This document shows positions 1 through 8,718 of a DNA stretch of 64,000 nucleotides, one piece after another. The notes beneath the pieces were generated by a model that saw nothing but the letters and a program-made list of their open reading frames with translations, was not told the origin of the DNA and searched no databases. The position numbers and the translations under genes are program-made. Source of the stretch: Pandoraea anapnoica (GTDB lineage: Bacteria; Pseudomonadota; Gammaproteobacteria; Burkholderiales; Burkholderiaceae); NCBI RefSeq assembly GCF_902459765.1, contig NZ_CABPSP010000004.1:186001-250000 (forward strand), read 5' to 3'. Each line of letters starts with the position of its first letter. The first letter of the stretch is position 1.

Positions 1-48
1 CGGCAACGCGCTCGGTGGCAAGCCGGTGGGGCGGTGTGGAATGTCGAG

Positions 49-1164
49 TCATGCCTGGACTCCTGCGCCCGCTCCTGGCTTTTCGAACAGGTAATGCCCA
101 ACTCCCCACTGCTGACCGCCCGCGTAGCCGAACAGCTCTGCCACGGCCATGTAGAACATGCGCCAGCGCTGGAGTTGAAGACGCGCCTGCGCGCCGTAGT
201 TCGCCTCGAGGATCGGCAGCACCGTTTCTCTGGCGGCATCGAGTGCGTCGAGCCAATCGTTGGCCGTGCGCGCGTAGTGCCGTCCGTCCACCCACCAGCG
301 GTCTGCGATGCGCAGGTCATCCTGGAAATGCAGCAGCAGATCGGCGCTCGGCATGGTGCCGCCGGTAAAGAAATGCCGCGACATCCAATCGGATCCGTCG
401 CGGTCCTGAAAATGATAGGCGAGATGCCGATGCGCGAAGATGTGCACGAACAGCATTCCGCGATCGTTCAGCCAGCCCGCGATCTTCTTCATCAGCGCGC
501 CGTAGTTTTTCATGTGTTCGAACATCTCGATCGACAGGACCCGGTCGAATTGCGCGGGAACGTCGTCGGTAAAGTCGAAGTCGGCCACGTTGCCCGTGAC
601 GATCCGAAGGTTGCGCAGCCCCCGCTTGGCGGCGGACGCCTCGATGAAACGGCGTTGACCGTAAGAGTTGGATAGCCCGACGATTTGCGCCCCCGGATAT
701 CGCTCTGCCAGCCAAAGTGCGAGCGATCCCCATCCGCAACCGAGATCCAGAATGCGCTGGCCATCGGCGAGCTGTGCCCGCTCGGCATAGCGCGTGAACA
801 TGGCCTGCTCGGCCTGTTCCAGCGTTGTCGACTCGCTTTCGTAATAGCAGCACGAGTACTTCATCGCGGGTCCCAGGTGGGCGAGGAAGAACTCGCTCGG
901 CACCTCGTAATGCTGGGCATTGGCTTCCTGGGAAGCGATCGCGATGGGGCTCGTACGCAATTCCTTCACGAGGTCGGACAATGCCGACATGCCGCGCTCG
1001 AGATGGTGCGCATACTCCTGCTTCAGTCGTTGGCGCATGAGTTGACGCATTCCGGCGCGCAGCAGCGCGTCGGGCACCACGCCCAACTCGCAAAGCCGAA
1101 CGAGTCCCGATTCTTCTATCGTGTCGGCGCTGGCCGAGGGCGGCCGAGTAAGGGAGACAGTCAT
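49..1164 (-). CDS. cyclopropane-fatty-acyl-phospholipid synthase-like SAM methyltransferase
   Basis: The 371-residue protein is a class I SAM-dependent methyltransferase of the cyclopropane fatty acid synthase family, which methylates phospholipid acyl double bonds or related small acceptors. The SAM-binding loop [14 protein letters not shown] lies near residues 140-153, preceded by the YSCCYYE segment (near 104-110) typical of this family. It is slightly shorter than classical Cfa (about 380-400 residues) and lacks a long N-terminal lipid-binding domain, so the substrate may be an unsaturated lipid or another acceptor. It follows the DUF1295 gene by 31 bp on the same strand, and the two probably form an operon. 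cfa-like and DUF1295 genes recur together near folE, blc and MerR genes in light- or stress-inducible clusters (family knowledge). Family is certain, substrate is not. Confidence 0.85.
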   Translation of the reverse strand: MTVSLTRPPSASADTIEESGLVRLCELGVVPDALLRAGMRQLMRQRLKQEYAHHLERGMSALSDLVKELRTSPIAIASQEANAQHYEVPSEFFLAHLGPAMKYSCCYYESESTTLEQAEQAMFTRYAERAQLADGQRILDLGCGWGSLALWLAERYPGAQIVGLSNSYGQRRFIEASAAKRGLRNLRIVTGNVADFDFTDDVPAQFDRVLSIEMFEHMKNYGALMKKIAGWLNDRGMLFVHIFAHRHLAYHFQDRDGSDWMSRHFFTGGTMPSADLLLHFQDDLRIADRWWVDGRHYARTANDWLDALDAARETVLPILEANYGAQARLQLQRWRMFYMAVAELFGYAGGQQWGVGHYLFEKPGAGAGVQA

Positions 1165-1195
1165 AGTGTCAAACTCCAGGTTTGCGCAATGTCCG

Positions 1196-1987
1196 TCATG
1201 ACGATGTCGTCTGACGAGCGGGTTTCGGTGGCCAGGGGACTAGCGAGCTGGTGGTTTGCATGTATTCCCGATAAGCCGGACGCGTGGCCATCAGGTGCGC
1301 CTCCAGCAACGGGATGCCCGACACTTTCAGCAGCAGCCATGCCATGAACAGTGGGGGAAAGAGCGTCAACCAGCCCCACGGCATTGCGATGGAGAGCGCG
1401 GCATAGCTGCACCAATGCAGACATTCGAAGAAATAGTTGGGATGACGCGAGTAACGCCACCAGCCCTCGCGGCAGACCTGTCCCCGATGCGTGGGATCGC
1501 TGACGAAGTCGCGCAACTGGCGATCGGCGCTCGCTTCCCCGACGACTGCGCCAGCCCAGATCAGCACTGCGACGATCACATTGAGTGTCGACGCCGCCTG
1601 CGCGCTGAACGCGGGCAAGAAGAACGCGACCGCGAGCAACATCGCAATCACGCCCTGGAACTGAAAGAACCAGAACATATTGCGGTCGGCCGTCGCTCCC
1701 CATCGTTCGCGGAAGACCCGGTAGCGCGCGTCTTCCAACTTGCCCCAATTGCGGCGCCACAGATGCAGGGCGAGACGTGCGCCCCACAACCCACCGGCCA
1801 CGCCGACGAAAATCCGGTTAAACGCGTGTCCGGTGCCCTGAGTCGCCACGAAAATTGCCGCCAGACTCAGTGCGGCCGCCCATATGGGGTCGACCATGCC
1901 AGCGTTTTTCGTGCGTTTTTGCAACACCCACGCCAAAGCGAAGGCGAAAATCATCCCGCAGAAGGTCATCACGGCAGTCGATAGCAT
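1196..1987 (-). CDS. DUF1295 domain integral membrane protein (steroid 5-alpha-reductase-like)
   Basis: This polytopic inner-membrane protein has about six or seven hydrophobic segments and the DUF1295 / steroid 5-alpha-reductase-like C-terminal signature ([12 protein letters not shown] followed by a P-L-L-E segment). I chose the ATG at 1987, preceded by an AGGT ribosome-binding site, over an in-frame TTG 18 bp upstream. The family includes NADPH-dependent membrane reductases and methyltransferase-like ICMT-fold proteins, and no specific substrate is established. It is the first gene of a two-gene unit with the methyltransferase downstream, so it may act on the same lipid or fatty-acyl product. 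This is inference. Confidence 0.8.
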   Translation of the reverse strand: MLSTAVMTFCGMIFAFALAWVLQKRTKNAGMVDPIWAAALSLAAIFVATQGTGHAFNRIFVGVAGGLWGARLALHLWRRNWGKLEDARYRVFRERWGATADRNMFWFFQFQGVIAMLLAVAFFLPAFSAQAASTLNVIVAVLIWAGAVVGEASADRQLRDFVSDPTHRGQVCREGWWRYSRHPNYFFECLHWCSYAALSIAMPWGWLTLFPPLFMAWLLLKVSGIPLLEAHLMATRPAYREYMQTTSSLVPWPPKPARQTTSS

Positions 1988-2328
1988 TGGGGACCTGTCA
2001 GGCAATTAAGTGTTGTCTGGACGTGTTGTTACGTATACGAAGATCAGACGCCGCCGGATGCACCTTCGATAAAAAAATTCACAGATCACTTGTGAAGTGT
2101 GTGCGGGGAGGGCGCATCCGGAATGTCGTGTCATCCGTATCTGTGATGGCTTCCGGATCGGAGAAACGCCATCAGCGTGATCCACGTGTACTGCCTTAAA
2201 GACACGTGGCAGAGCGGTGCGCTGAGGTGTGCTGCTTCCGGCCGTCGGGCGATGAGGCGCTTCGTCGCCCGGATTTGACCGGAGTGGGAATGGACTGACG
2301 TTCCTTGCCAAAAACTTCACCATGCACC
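1988..2328. other. intergenic region between divergent genes
   Basis: This stretch of about 340 bases between DUF1295 (minus) and the esterase (plus) has no credible gene; the open frames lack ribosome-binding sites and family features. It must carry both promoters. The only structure I see is a short inverted repeat CACTT-GTG-AAGTG at 2087-2099 next to an A-rich run. I do not find the GAGT-N10-ACTC element seen by the MerR genes. Confidence 0.4.
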
Positions 2329-3258
2329 ATGCCAAAAATTCACTTTTCCAGCATTCTTTCGGCTGTGTCGGCCGGCGTGACACTTTGTGCCTGCTCGCCG
2401 ATCAATGTGATCAATGCGCTTACGCCCGCCACGACGTACCAATCCGTCACCGATGTGGCCTATGGCGACTCTCGGCGGCAGCGTCTCGATATTTACGTGC
2501 CCACGCGCGCTGGTGCGGGTGACGTCGGCATGCCGGTCGTCGTGTTCTTTTACGGTGGCAGTTGGCAAAGCGGAGACCGTACGGAGTACCGCTTCGTCGG
2601 TGAAGCCTTGGCCTCACAGGGTTTTCTGGCAATTTTGCCGGACTATCGGACATTCCCCGAGGTCACGTTTCCGGCGTTCATGGAAGATGCGGCAAGGGCA
2701 GTGAGATGGGGAGCCGATTACGCCGGACACTTTGGCGGCGATCCGGGCCGCCTGTTTCTCATGGGACATTCGGCGGGAGCGCAAATCGTGACCTTGCTGG
2801 CGACCGACGAACGATATCTTCTTGGCGCGGGCCTCACGACGTGCGCTGTCTCGGGTGTAGTCGGGCTGGCCGGTCCTTACGACTTCCTGCCGTTGCAAAG
2901 TTCGACGCTTCGCCAGGTCTTCCCTGTGCCTGTGCGTGACGAGAGTCAACCCATCCGGTTCGTGACGGGACGGGAGCCGCCGATGTTCCTTGGGGTGGGC
3001 GACACGGACCTCATTGTCGAGCCGGGAAACACAGCTCGCTTCGCGCAACGGTTACGAGAGACGGGAGCCAGTGTGGAGACCCGTCATTACGACCTCGGTC
3101 ACGCGCTGATGCTGGGCGCGATCAGCGCGCCGTTGCGCAGATTCTTTCCGGTACTGGGCGATATTGTTAATTTCGTGAACGGCGACCCACAGCGCGCCAC
3201 GCGTGTCGCCTGCGCACAGCGGGAACGATTCACTGCTGGCGAAATTTCACCCCGGTGA
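2329..3258 (+). CDS. alpha/beta-hydrolase lipoprotein (carboxylesterase-like)
   Basis: The protein (309 residues from the ATG at 2329; an upstream TTG at 2305 is less likely) begins with a lipoprotein-type signal ending in TLCAC, so it is probably anchored in the outer or inner membrane facing the periplasm. The body is an alpha/beta-hydrolase of the BD-FAE/esterase-lipase type. It has an oxyanion-hole segment FFYGGSW, the nucleophile elbow GHSAG, an Asp-containing segment GVGDTDLIVEP, and a C-terminal His in LGHALM. It is likely to hydrolyse short-chain esters. It is transcribed against its neighbours and converges with the DUF2256 gene 39 bp downstream. Confidence 0.8.
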   Translation: MPKIHFSSILSAVSAGVTLCACSPINVINALTPATTYQSVTDVAYGDSRRQRLDIYVPTRAGAGDVGMPVVVFFYGGSWQSGDRTEYRFVGEALASQGFLAILPDYRTFPEVTFPAFMEDAARAVRWGADYAGHFGGDPGRLFLMGHSAGAQIVTLLATDERYLLGAGLTTCAVSGVVGLAGPYDFLPLQSSTLRQVFPVPVRDESQPIRFVTGREPPMFLGVGDTDLIVEPGNTARFAQRLRETGASVETRHYDLGHALMLGAISAPLRRFFPVLGDIVNFVNGDPQRATRVACAQRERFTAGEISPR

Positions 3259-3297
3259 ATCGCTTCCACCCGCCTCATTGAACTTAGCCGCCCGACG

Positions 3298-3438
3298 TCA
3301 TGACATGCCGCGATGTCGTCGACAGCGTTCGGAGCAGTACTTCACGTCGTCCCATGTCCTCGCCCAGCGCTTGCGCCAGACGAACGGACGGCCGCAGGTC
3401 TGGCACACCTTGCTCGGAAGATGAGGCTTGCGGTGCAT
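3298..3438 (-). CDS. DUF2256 zinc-ribbon mini-protein
   Basis: This 46-residue protein matches the DUF2256 family: KPHLPSK, then CxxC (CQTCGRPF), a WRKRW segment, WDDVKYCSERCRR with a second Cys pair, and a basic tail. The four Cys suggest one bound zinc. Its start lies one base after the lipocalin stop (TGACATG), so it is the last gene of the folE-sigma-blc unit and probably translationally coupled. Members of this family are often adjacent to photolyase/cryptochrome-type and light-stress genes (family knowledge); their biochemical role is unknown. Confidence 0.85.
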   Translation of the reverse strand: MHRKPHLPSKVCQTCGRPFVWRKRWARTWDDVKYCSERCRRHRGMS

Positions 3439-3439
3439 G

Positions 3440-4015
3440 TCATTGCACGGGATCCGTGCGCGTATGGCTTACCCAGATCAGCGACGACGTGTCGACGCCA
3501 AGCGCTTGCGCGCGGGCTACGATCTGCTTCATCTGCGCGTCGTCGAGATGCTTCTGACGGGCGAGAATCCAGCAGTACCCCGTATCGGGCCCGAGCACCA
3601 GCGCCCACTGATAGTCGGGATCCAGTGCGGCCACATGATAGCCGCCGTAAAACGGCCCGAAGAATGACACCTTCAACGAGGCGACATCGGGCGACCCGGT
3701 AAAGCGGGCCTTGCCGATAGCCTCCTTCCAGCGTCCGTTCGCCTGATCAAATCCGCGATTCTGCACCTTGACACTACCGTCCGTCTCAAGCATGTAAGTC
3801 GCGGAGACATCCGTCATACCTCGCTCGAAGGCGTGGTCCAGGCGGGCCAGCTCATACCAGCGCCCCTCATACCGCCCGACATCGAAAGGCGAAACGGGAA
3901 CGACGCCTGCCGGCGGTTTCGTGCTTGCGCATGCGGACATGAAGATGAGCACCAACGAAAACAGCGCCAGCAGCGACATGCGCGAAGGTGTCTTGGTACG
4001 GATGCAGTCTCTCAT
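3440..4015 (-). CDS. blc: outer-membrane lipoprotein lipocalin Blc
   Basis: This 191-residue bacterial lipocalin has a lipobox (FMSAC) near residue 29, the lipocalin GxW motif in YEGRWYELARLDHAFERG, and the conserved YHVAALDPDYQWALVLGPDTGYCWILAR strands. Blc binds fatty acids and lysophospholipids at the outer membrane and is induced by envelope stress (family knowledge). It sits between the sigma factor (48 bp upstream) and the DUF2256 peptide, fitting a membrane-lipid stress operon together with the cfa-like gene nearby. Confidence 0.9.
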   Translation of the reverse strand: MRDCIRTKTPSRMSLLALFSLVLIFMSACASTKPPAGVVPVSPFDVGRYEGRWYELARLDHAFERGMTDVSATYMLETDGSVKVQNRGFDQANGRWKEAIGKARFTGSPDVASLKVSFFGPFYGGYHVAALDPDYQWALVLGPDTGYCWILARQKHLDDAQMKQIVARAQALGVDTSSLIWVSHTRTDPVQ

Positions 4016-4063
4016 GGTGTGCCTTTCATGGTTGATCGAATGAAAACGCCCCGTAGGGACGAC

Positions 4064-4750
4064 TTAGCGTTCGAGCATTTGACGCAACGAAGCGATGCCT
4101 CGACGGATCCAACTCTTCGCCGTGCCTTCGGGCACGCCGAGTACCGTAGCAAGCTCGCTATAAGAGAAGCCGCCGAAATAGGCGACCGTGATCGCATGAC
4201 GATGTCGCGTCGACAGCCCGCGCAACGCATCGCTCAGCCGTTGCGATGCTCGCTTCGTCTCGAATATTTCGCTGGGCAATGCATTATCTGCTGAGAGCGA
4301 GGCCATGAGCACGTCGTCCAGCAGCGCGTGATGCTTATGACCTCGCAAATGGCTGATAGCTTTGTGCCGCGCTATCGTAAGTGTCCAGGGCAGCACATCT
4401 CCGCGCAGCGGATCGAAAATGACGTTACGCTGCCAGAGCGTCACGTAGACATCGTGAAGAATATCCTCTGCCGCGGCACGATTGTTGACGATGTGCAGAA
4501 TGGCACCGAGGATCAGCGATGAAGTTCTCCGGTAGAACTGCGCGAACGCCTGCGTGTCTCCGTGCTGAGCGGCTGTCAACAGGTGTCCGAGTTCCGACTT
4601 GTCGATTGCCGAAAACTGCCGGGCGGACAGCGGCGCCCGCTTGAATCCATGTGTCTGCGGATGCGCGCCTGACGGCGCTCCCGCCGAGGTGGTGCGGGGC
4701 GCTTTGGCGGCATTGGGCAATACATCCTGACTGACGTCGGCGATTGTCAT
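4064..4750 (-). CDS. ECF-type RNA polymerase sigma factor (SigK/RpoE-like)
   Basis: The 228-residue protein has a 50-residue variable N-terminus, then sigma region 2 (AFAQFYRRTSSLILGAI, AEDILHDVYVTLWQR) and region 4 with a helix-turn-helix (YSELATVLGVPEGTAKSWIRRG). The layout matches group 4 sigma factors of the RpoE/SigK branch. No anti-sigma gene lies next to it, since the downstream gene is blc. This is unusual, because many relatives pair with ChrR or RskA, so activity may be set by transcription or by a distant anti-sigma. It may transcribe the folE-blc-cfa genes (inference). The start at 4750 lacks a strong ribosome-binding site. Confidence 0.85.
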   Translation of the reverse strand: MTIADVSQDVLPNAAKAPRTTSAGAPSGAHPQTHGFKRAPLSARQFSAIDKSELGHLLTAAQHGDTQAFAQFYRRTSSLILGAILHIVNNRAAAEDILHDVYVTLWQRNVIFDPLRGDVLPWTLTIARHKAISHLRGHKHHALLDDVLMASLSADNALPSEIFETKRASQRLSDALRGLSTRHRHAITVAYFGGFSYSELATVLGVPEGTAKSWIRRGIASLRQMLER

Positions 4751-4792
4751 GGCGACATATCGAGAGGGGGATGGGCCGCGGCAATAAGGCGT

Positions 4793-5524
4793 TTACCGGG
4801 AACGCGAAGCCATCAGCGCCAGGAATTCCCGGCGAAGTGAGGGATCTTCCAGAAATCGACCACGCATCACGCGACTCACCATGCGTGCGCCATCGTCTTT
4901 CGTCCCGCGCCAGTGCATGCAAAAGTGATCTGCCTCCATGACGACAGCCAAGCCGTCGGGCGTAATCTTCTCTTCGAGCAAGTCTGCGATCTGCTTAACC
5001 GCTTCCTCCTGAATTTGTGGCCTCGCCATGACCCAGTTGAGCAACCGGGCATATTTCGACAGGCCGGGCAAATTGGAGTGGGCGTTGGGTAACACGCCGA
5101 TCCAGGCGTGTCCCATGATCGGGCACAGATGGTGCGAACAGGCGCTGCGTACGCGAAGCGGCCCGATCAGGGTCAGCTCGTTCAACTGCCCGATGTTCGG
5201 GAATTCGGTGATTGCCGGCGCTGGCTCGTAGCGACCTGCGAACACTTCTTTGACGAACATTTTCGCCACACGTCTGGCCGTGTCCCGCGTGTTGTGGTCG
5301 TTGTCGACGTCGATGACGAGCGCGCGCAGCGCGTTCTCGATATGTCCGGCGACTTCGTCCTGAAGTCGGTCGACGTCGCCTTCGCGCAAATGGGCGGCAA
5401 CGTTATCGTTCGCGTGAAATCGTACGCCGGCACTTCGAAGACGTTGTCTGATCGCCTGCGAAAGCGGGATCCCCTCTTGTTGCCCCTGCGCTATTACAGC
5501 CTGAGAGTCGATGACTGCGCCCAT
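4793..5524 (-). CDS. folE: GTP cyclohydrolase I
   Basis: This 243-residue GTP cyclohydrolase I converts GTP to dihydroneopterin triphosphate, the first step of folate and pterin synthesis. The zinc-binding cluster is visible as SACSHHLCPIMGHAW and the distal Cys in EADHFCMHWRG, with the family segment DTARRVAKMFVKEVFAGR. In this setting, next to MerR, a sigma factor and blc, it is more likely a stress- or light-induced second FolE than the housekeeping one. Related clusters use it to supply pterin for photolyase or cryptochrome chromophores (family knowledge; no photolyase gene is in the window). Confidence 0.9.
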   Translation of the reverse strand: MGAVIDSQAVIAQGQQEGIPLSQAIRQRLRSAGVRFHANDNVAAHLREGDVDRLQDEVAGHIENALRALVIDVDNDHNTRDTARRVAKMFVKEVFAGRYEPAPAITEFPNIGQLNELTLIGPLRVRSACSHHLCPIMGHAWIGVLPNAHSNLPGLSKYARLLNWVMARPQIQEEAVKQIADLLEEKITPDGLAVVMEADHFCMHWRGTKDDGARMVSRVMRGRFLEDPSLRREFLALMASRSR

Positions 5525-5566
5525 GAGATGCTCCCCATCAAATGTGATCCGAACGCGAAACGCGCT

Positions 5567-6523
5567 TCAGCGCTCGCCGCGCCGCATGGCTGGAACCGCC
5601 CAGCCTTCGTGCGCCGCCACGGCGGCTAGCGCGTCTTCGAACAGCGTGACGGCCCGGTTGGCGGCATCGCCTAAATATTGATGAAGCAGCGCATCGGCCG
5701 AGGAGAGCGACAGGCATTCGTCGCTGTATCGCTCGAAGGCTGCGAGTTGCACGACCAGTTCGACGATGTGCTTGGGACACTCGCAAGCGATCGTTGTGGA
5801 CTGCTGCGCCAGATCGGCCAACGTCTTTTCATCGAAGCGACGCGACGACCTGCCCCACAGCCGGTCGCGGGCCGAGCCTGCGCTATTTTTGTGTGTCAGT
5901 GACTTTACGAAATCCGCAAGGACTTCGTGCTCATGAAGCAGCGCCTCGGAAGTGCGTACCATCTGAATGCCCTCGAGACGCGCAAGATCGACGGCCCGAC
6001 GCGTGCCGAATGCGTAGACGACAAGCACTTGGTCGCATTGCGTCCGCCGTGCGGCGGCAATAATGGATAACACGGTGTCTTCGTGCAGCGCCTCAACCCG
6101 TACGACCATACCGCTCGCGCGACCGGCCTTTTCGTGCGCAGCCGGAATTTCGACGACAGTGGCGAATACTTCGTGAGTGACGCCTTCGGGCAACTCGGCA
6201 GTCACCCCGTCGCCGAAGCCCGCGATGAACAGAACTGTGTCGTGCGTTATGTCTGCAGCAGACGCCGGGACCTCGCCGCTCGCCAATTGGACCAACTGCT
6301 CGTTGTCCAGATGGGCGACGGCACCGATCGCGTGTCCCTTGTCGACAAGTGACTTGATTGTTCTGAGTCGACTCACGTCCACGTCGGAATACAGACGCTG
6401 ACCGGAGGCGCTCGTGAGCGGGGAGACGACGCCATAGCGCTGCTCCCAGATCCGCAACGTGGCGGCCGGCATATCGACGAGTTTTGCGGCTTCGCCGCTC
6501 CGATAACGTCGCATTGAACTCAC
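5567..6523 (-). CDS. MerR-family regulator, LitR-like class lacking an obvious B12 motif
   Basis: The N-terminal MerR winged helix (YRSGEAAKLVDMPAATLRIWEQRYGVVSP) is followed by a roughly 250-residue sensor region ending in IACECPKHIVELVVQLAAFERYSDEC. I assign the GTG at 6523 (GTG-AGT-TCA) because it has a GGAG site 8 bases upstream and the same start context is kept in the paralogue at 62767. The sensor region aligns with LitR/CarH-type light regulators, but I see no DxHxxG cobalamin motif. It therefore resembles the B12-independent LitR class known from Pseudomonas, which works with a LOV photosensor. It heads the folE-sigma-blc genes and has inverted-repeat operators just upstream, so autoregulation is likely. 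Confidence 0.85.
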   Translation of the reverse strand: MSSMRRYRSGEAAKLVDMPAATLRIWEQRYGVVSPLTSASGQRLYSDVDVSRLRTIKSLVDKGHAIGAVAHLDNEQLVQLASGEVPASAADITHDTVLFIAGFGDGVTAELPEGVTHEVFATVVEIPAAHEKAGRASGMVVRVEALHEDTVLSIIAAARRTQCDQVLVVYAFGTRRAVDLARLEGIQMVRTSEALLHEHEVLADFVKSLTHKNSAGSARDRLWGRSSRRFDEKTLADLAQQSTTIACECPKHIVELVVQLAAFERYSDECLSLSSADALLHQYLGDAANRAVTLFEDALAAVAAHEGWAVPAMRRGER

Positions 6524-6596
6524 CGTGTTCTCCATCCTGGGATTGTTGCCATTGGAGTCGTATGCTCGGATCAAACCTTAACTCATCGACATATTA

Positions 6597-6614
6597 GAGT
6601 CAATAAACGAACTC
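6597..6614. promoter_or_regulatory. MerR-type operator, GAGT-N10-ACTC (upstream copy)
   Basis: The inverted repeat GAGT-(10 bases)-ACTC lies 74 bp upstream of the MerR start. The spacing equals that of the neighbouring repeat at 6636 and of the element before the MerR paralogue at 62676, which supports a dimer binding site. Confidence 0.5.
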
Positions 6615-6635
6615 ATAAATCATGCAAATAGTATA

Positions 6636-6659
6636 TTTGAGTTCGTTTTTGGACTCAAA
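6636..6659. promoter_or_regulatory. MerR-type operator, TTTGAGT-N10-ACTCAAA
   Basis: A perfect 7-bp inverted repeat (TTTGAGT / ACTCAAA) with a 10-base spacer lies upstream of the MerR gene. Together with the 6597 copy it forms a two-site operator region in AT-rich DNA, unlike the GC-rich surroundings. Confidence 0.55.
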
Positions 6660-6719
6660 ATTGGTTCGCGAGGAACCTGAATGTCGCGCATCGTCAGGGC
6701 GCGAGGCCATTGGCATGAC

Positions 6720-6845
6720 CGGGCCGCAGTCCTCGGTTCATTCACGCGCCGAGTCGCAATCTGGGCATTCTCGACACGTCCGGACACGGAGTTGGTGGTA
6801 CAGGCGCCCGTTGAGGCGGCAATTGCACTGGGAGCAGGGCGGTGA
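6720..6845 (+). pseudogene. IS3-family transposase (orfB) remnant
   Basis: One frame reads AVLGSFTRRVAIWAFS, then TRPDTELVVQA and EAAIALGAGR before a TGA at 6843. This corresponds to the conserved stretch after the second catalytic Asp region of IS3-group integrases (typically AVVLDLFSRRVVGWA). Only about 40 residues survive, with no start, no catalytic residues and no terminal repeats visible, so it is a decayed insertion relic. The rest of the gene-free stretch 6524-7267 holds the MerR operators on the left and the nicT promoter region on the right. Confidence 0.6.
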
Positions 6846-7139
6846 GTAAGGTCGTCGCAACTTCCGCTGCGGCTATGGCGGTATCGAGGCGAGCAGAGAG
6901 TGAGCCGCCGTAGACATTGTTAGGAAAACTTACCGATGAACTGCTTATTCGCCGTGTCCGGATGGGATGACCACTACAGTGCCGCAACCGAGCAAGGGCG
7001 GAAAATATCCGATAACAGTGTTAACGCTATAAATTCGTCGAGAGTCGACGAATAAAACTTGAGACAAAACTACATACACATATGAAACATAAGAAATAAC
7101 ATCAATAATTCGGGTTTTCCCTTCATTCTCGCGGCATTA

Positions 7140-7159
7140 TTTTGTAGTGTGTACGCTTT
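7140..7159. promoter_or_regulatory. nic regulon operator candidate upstream of nicT
   Basis: The 20-mer TTTTGTAGTGTGTACGCTTT differs at one base from the reverse complement of 12992-13011, upstream of nicC. A weaker match (TAGTGTATGCGC) overlaps the nicE promoter. It lies 109 bp before the nicT start. NicR is the natural candidate binder (inference). Confidence 0.6.
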
Positions 7160-7267
7160 TTTGTTTGTGCTATACATGCTAATACGCAAGCCGCACACAC
7201 TATGCGTTTTCACGCGAGCGCTACTTGCGTCATCATTATTCAGCCGCTCACGCCACGGGAAGTCGCC

Positions 7268-8584
7268 ATGTCCTACACCGCTACACCCAATCCGGTTGCG
7301 CAACCCGCCTCTCACATTACCAATGTGGATGCGCTTTACGGAAAAGTCACCGTACGTCTGATTACCTTTCTTTGTCTGTGCTACTTCGCTGCGTATCTGG
7401 ACCGGATCAATGTCGGTCTGGCGAAGCTGCAAATGCTCAGCGCTCTGCAGTTCAGCGACACGGTCTACGGCCTTGGGGCCGGACTTTTCTTCGCGGGCTA
7501 CATTCTGTTCGAGGTGCCCAGTAATCTGATCTTGCAGAAGGTCGGCGCCAAGTTGTGGATTGCCCGGATCATGGTCACGTGGGGCTTGCTCTCGGGTGCG
7601 ACCGCATTCGTCACGACGCCCACCCAGTTCTATGTCCTTAGATTCTTGCTGGGCGTGGCCGAAGCCGGGTTTCTGCCGGGCGTCCTACTCTATCTGACGC
7701 ACTGGTATCCGGACGAGCGCCGTGCGCGAATCATTGCGCTTTTCATGGTCGGGCTCCCGCTCTCCAGCATGGTTGGCAGCCCGATCTCCGGTTGGATCAT
7801 GTCCATGTTCGACGGCGCTCACGGGTTCGGCGGCTGGCAGTGGTTATTTGTGCTCGAGGCGCTGCCGTCGATTCTTCTGGGGGTGGCGATCTTCATGTAT
7901 CTGCCCAACGGCATTGCCTCGGCACGGTGGCTGTCGGCGGAGGAGAAGGCGGTGCTCACCGCCAATCTCGACAAGGATGCCAGCGCACATAAAAGCCACA
8001 ATCTCAGTGCAGCATTCACCGATCCGAAGGTCTGGGCATTGGGATTGATTGATCTTTGCGTGCTGCTTGGCCTGTATGGCGTGAGCTTCTGGTTGCCGAC
8101 GATCCTGAAGGACACCGGTGTTCGCGATCCGTACACGATCGGATGGCTAATGGGAATTCCGAATGCGGTGGCTGTGGTGGGGGTGCTCGTTTGGGGCGCC
8201 AGCTCGGATAAGCGCCGCGAGCGACGCTGGCATATCGTGCTGCCGTTCATGGTTTCGGCCATCGCGATGTTCATCTTTGCGACGGGACAGCACGGCACCG
8301 CCATGACCCTCGTGTTGTTCTCGCTGATTAACTTGGGCGCTGCCGCAGCGATGCCAGTCGTCTGGGCGTTGCCTTCCACGTTCCTCAAAGGCTCCGCCGC
8401 CGCCGCAGGTATTGCCTTCGCATGCTCGCTGGCCAATCTGGGTGGCTTCGGCAGCACGTATTTCATTGGCTGGCTGCGCGACACGTTCCACTCCCAATCC
8501 GCCGGGATCTACGGCTTCGGCGTTTGCATGCTGATCGGGTGCGTGCTCGCGCTCTCCTACCCGAAGCAACTGGTCAATCGTTGA
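7268..8584 (+). CDS. nicT: MFS nicotinate transporter
   Basis: The 438-residue major facilitator protein belongs to the anion:cation symporter (ACS) family, with about 12 membrane segments, the early CYFAAYLDRINVGLA signature and the GVAEAGFLPGVLLYLTHWYP segment between TM4 and TM5. The ATG at 7268 has a GGGAAG site 6 bases upstream; in-frame codons from 7202 are likely leader. Placement beside the nicotinate catabolic genes and a shared operator box argue that it imports nicotinate, as NicT does in Pseudomonas putida. A strong hairpin terminator follows. Other aromatic-acid substrates cannot be excluded from sequence alone. Confidence 0.85.
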   Translation: MSYTATPNPVAQPASHITNVDALYGKVTVRLITFLCLCYFAAYLDRINVGLAKLQMLSALQFSDTVYGLGAGLFFAGYILFEVPSNLILQKVGAKLWIARIMVTWGLLSGATAFVTTPTQFYVLRFLLGVAEAGFLPGVLLYLTHWYPDERRARIIALFMVGLPLSSMVGSPISGWIMSMFDGAHGFGGWQWLFVLEALPSILLGVAIFMYLPNGIASARWLSAEEKAVLTANLDKDASAHKSHNLSAAFTDPKVWALGLIDLCVLLGLYGVSFWLPTILKDTGVRDPYTIGWLMGIPNAVAVVGVLVWGASSDKRRERRWHIVLPFMVSAIAMFIFATGQHGTAMTLVLFSLINLGAAAAMPVVWALPSTFLKGSAAAAGIAFACSLANLGGFGSTYFIGWLRDTFHSQSAGIYGFGVCMLIGCVLALSYPKQLVNR

Positions 8585-8656
8585 GCGAATTCGTCCGGGA
8601 GATCGCGCCGGCCAGCCCGGCGCGCACAATGAGCAGGAACACAGGTACGAAGGGGA

Positions 8657-8685
8657 AGGGCCGACGAAAATGTCGGCCCTTTTTT
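8657..8685. terminator. rho-independent terminator between nicT and nicB
   Basis: The stem AGGGCCGAC / GTCGGCCCT with a 6-base loop is followed by six T. It terminates nicT. Few A residues precede the stem, so function for the convergent nicB transcript is less certain. Confidence 0.85.
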
Positions 8686-8718
8686 ATGGCGTGCGATGGA
8701 GCGCGTGTCGACGTTTAG

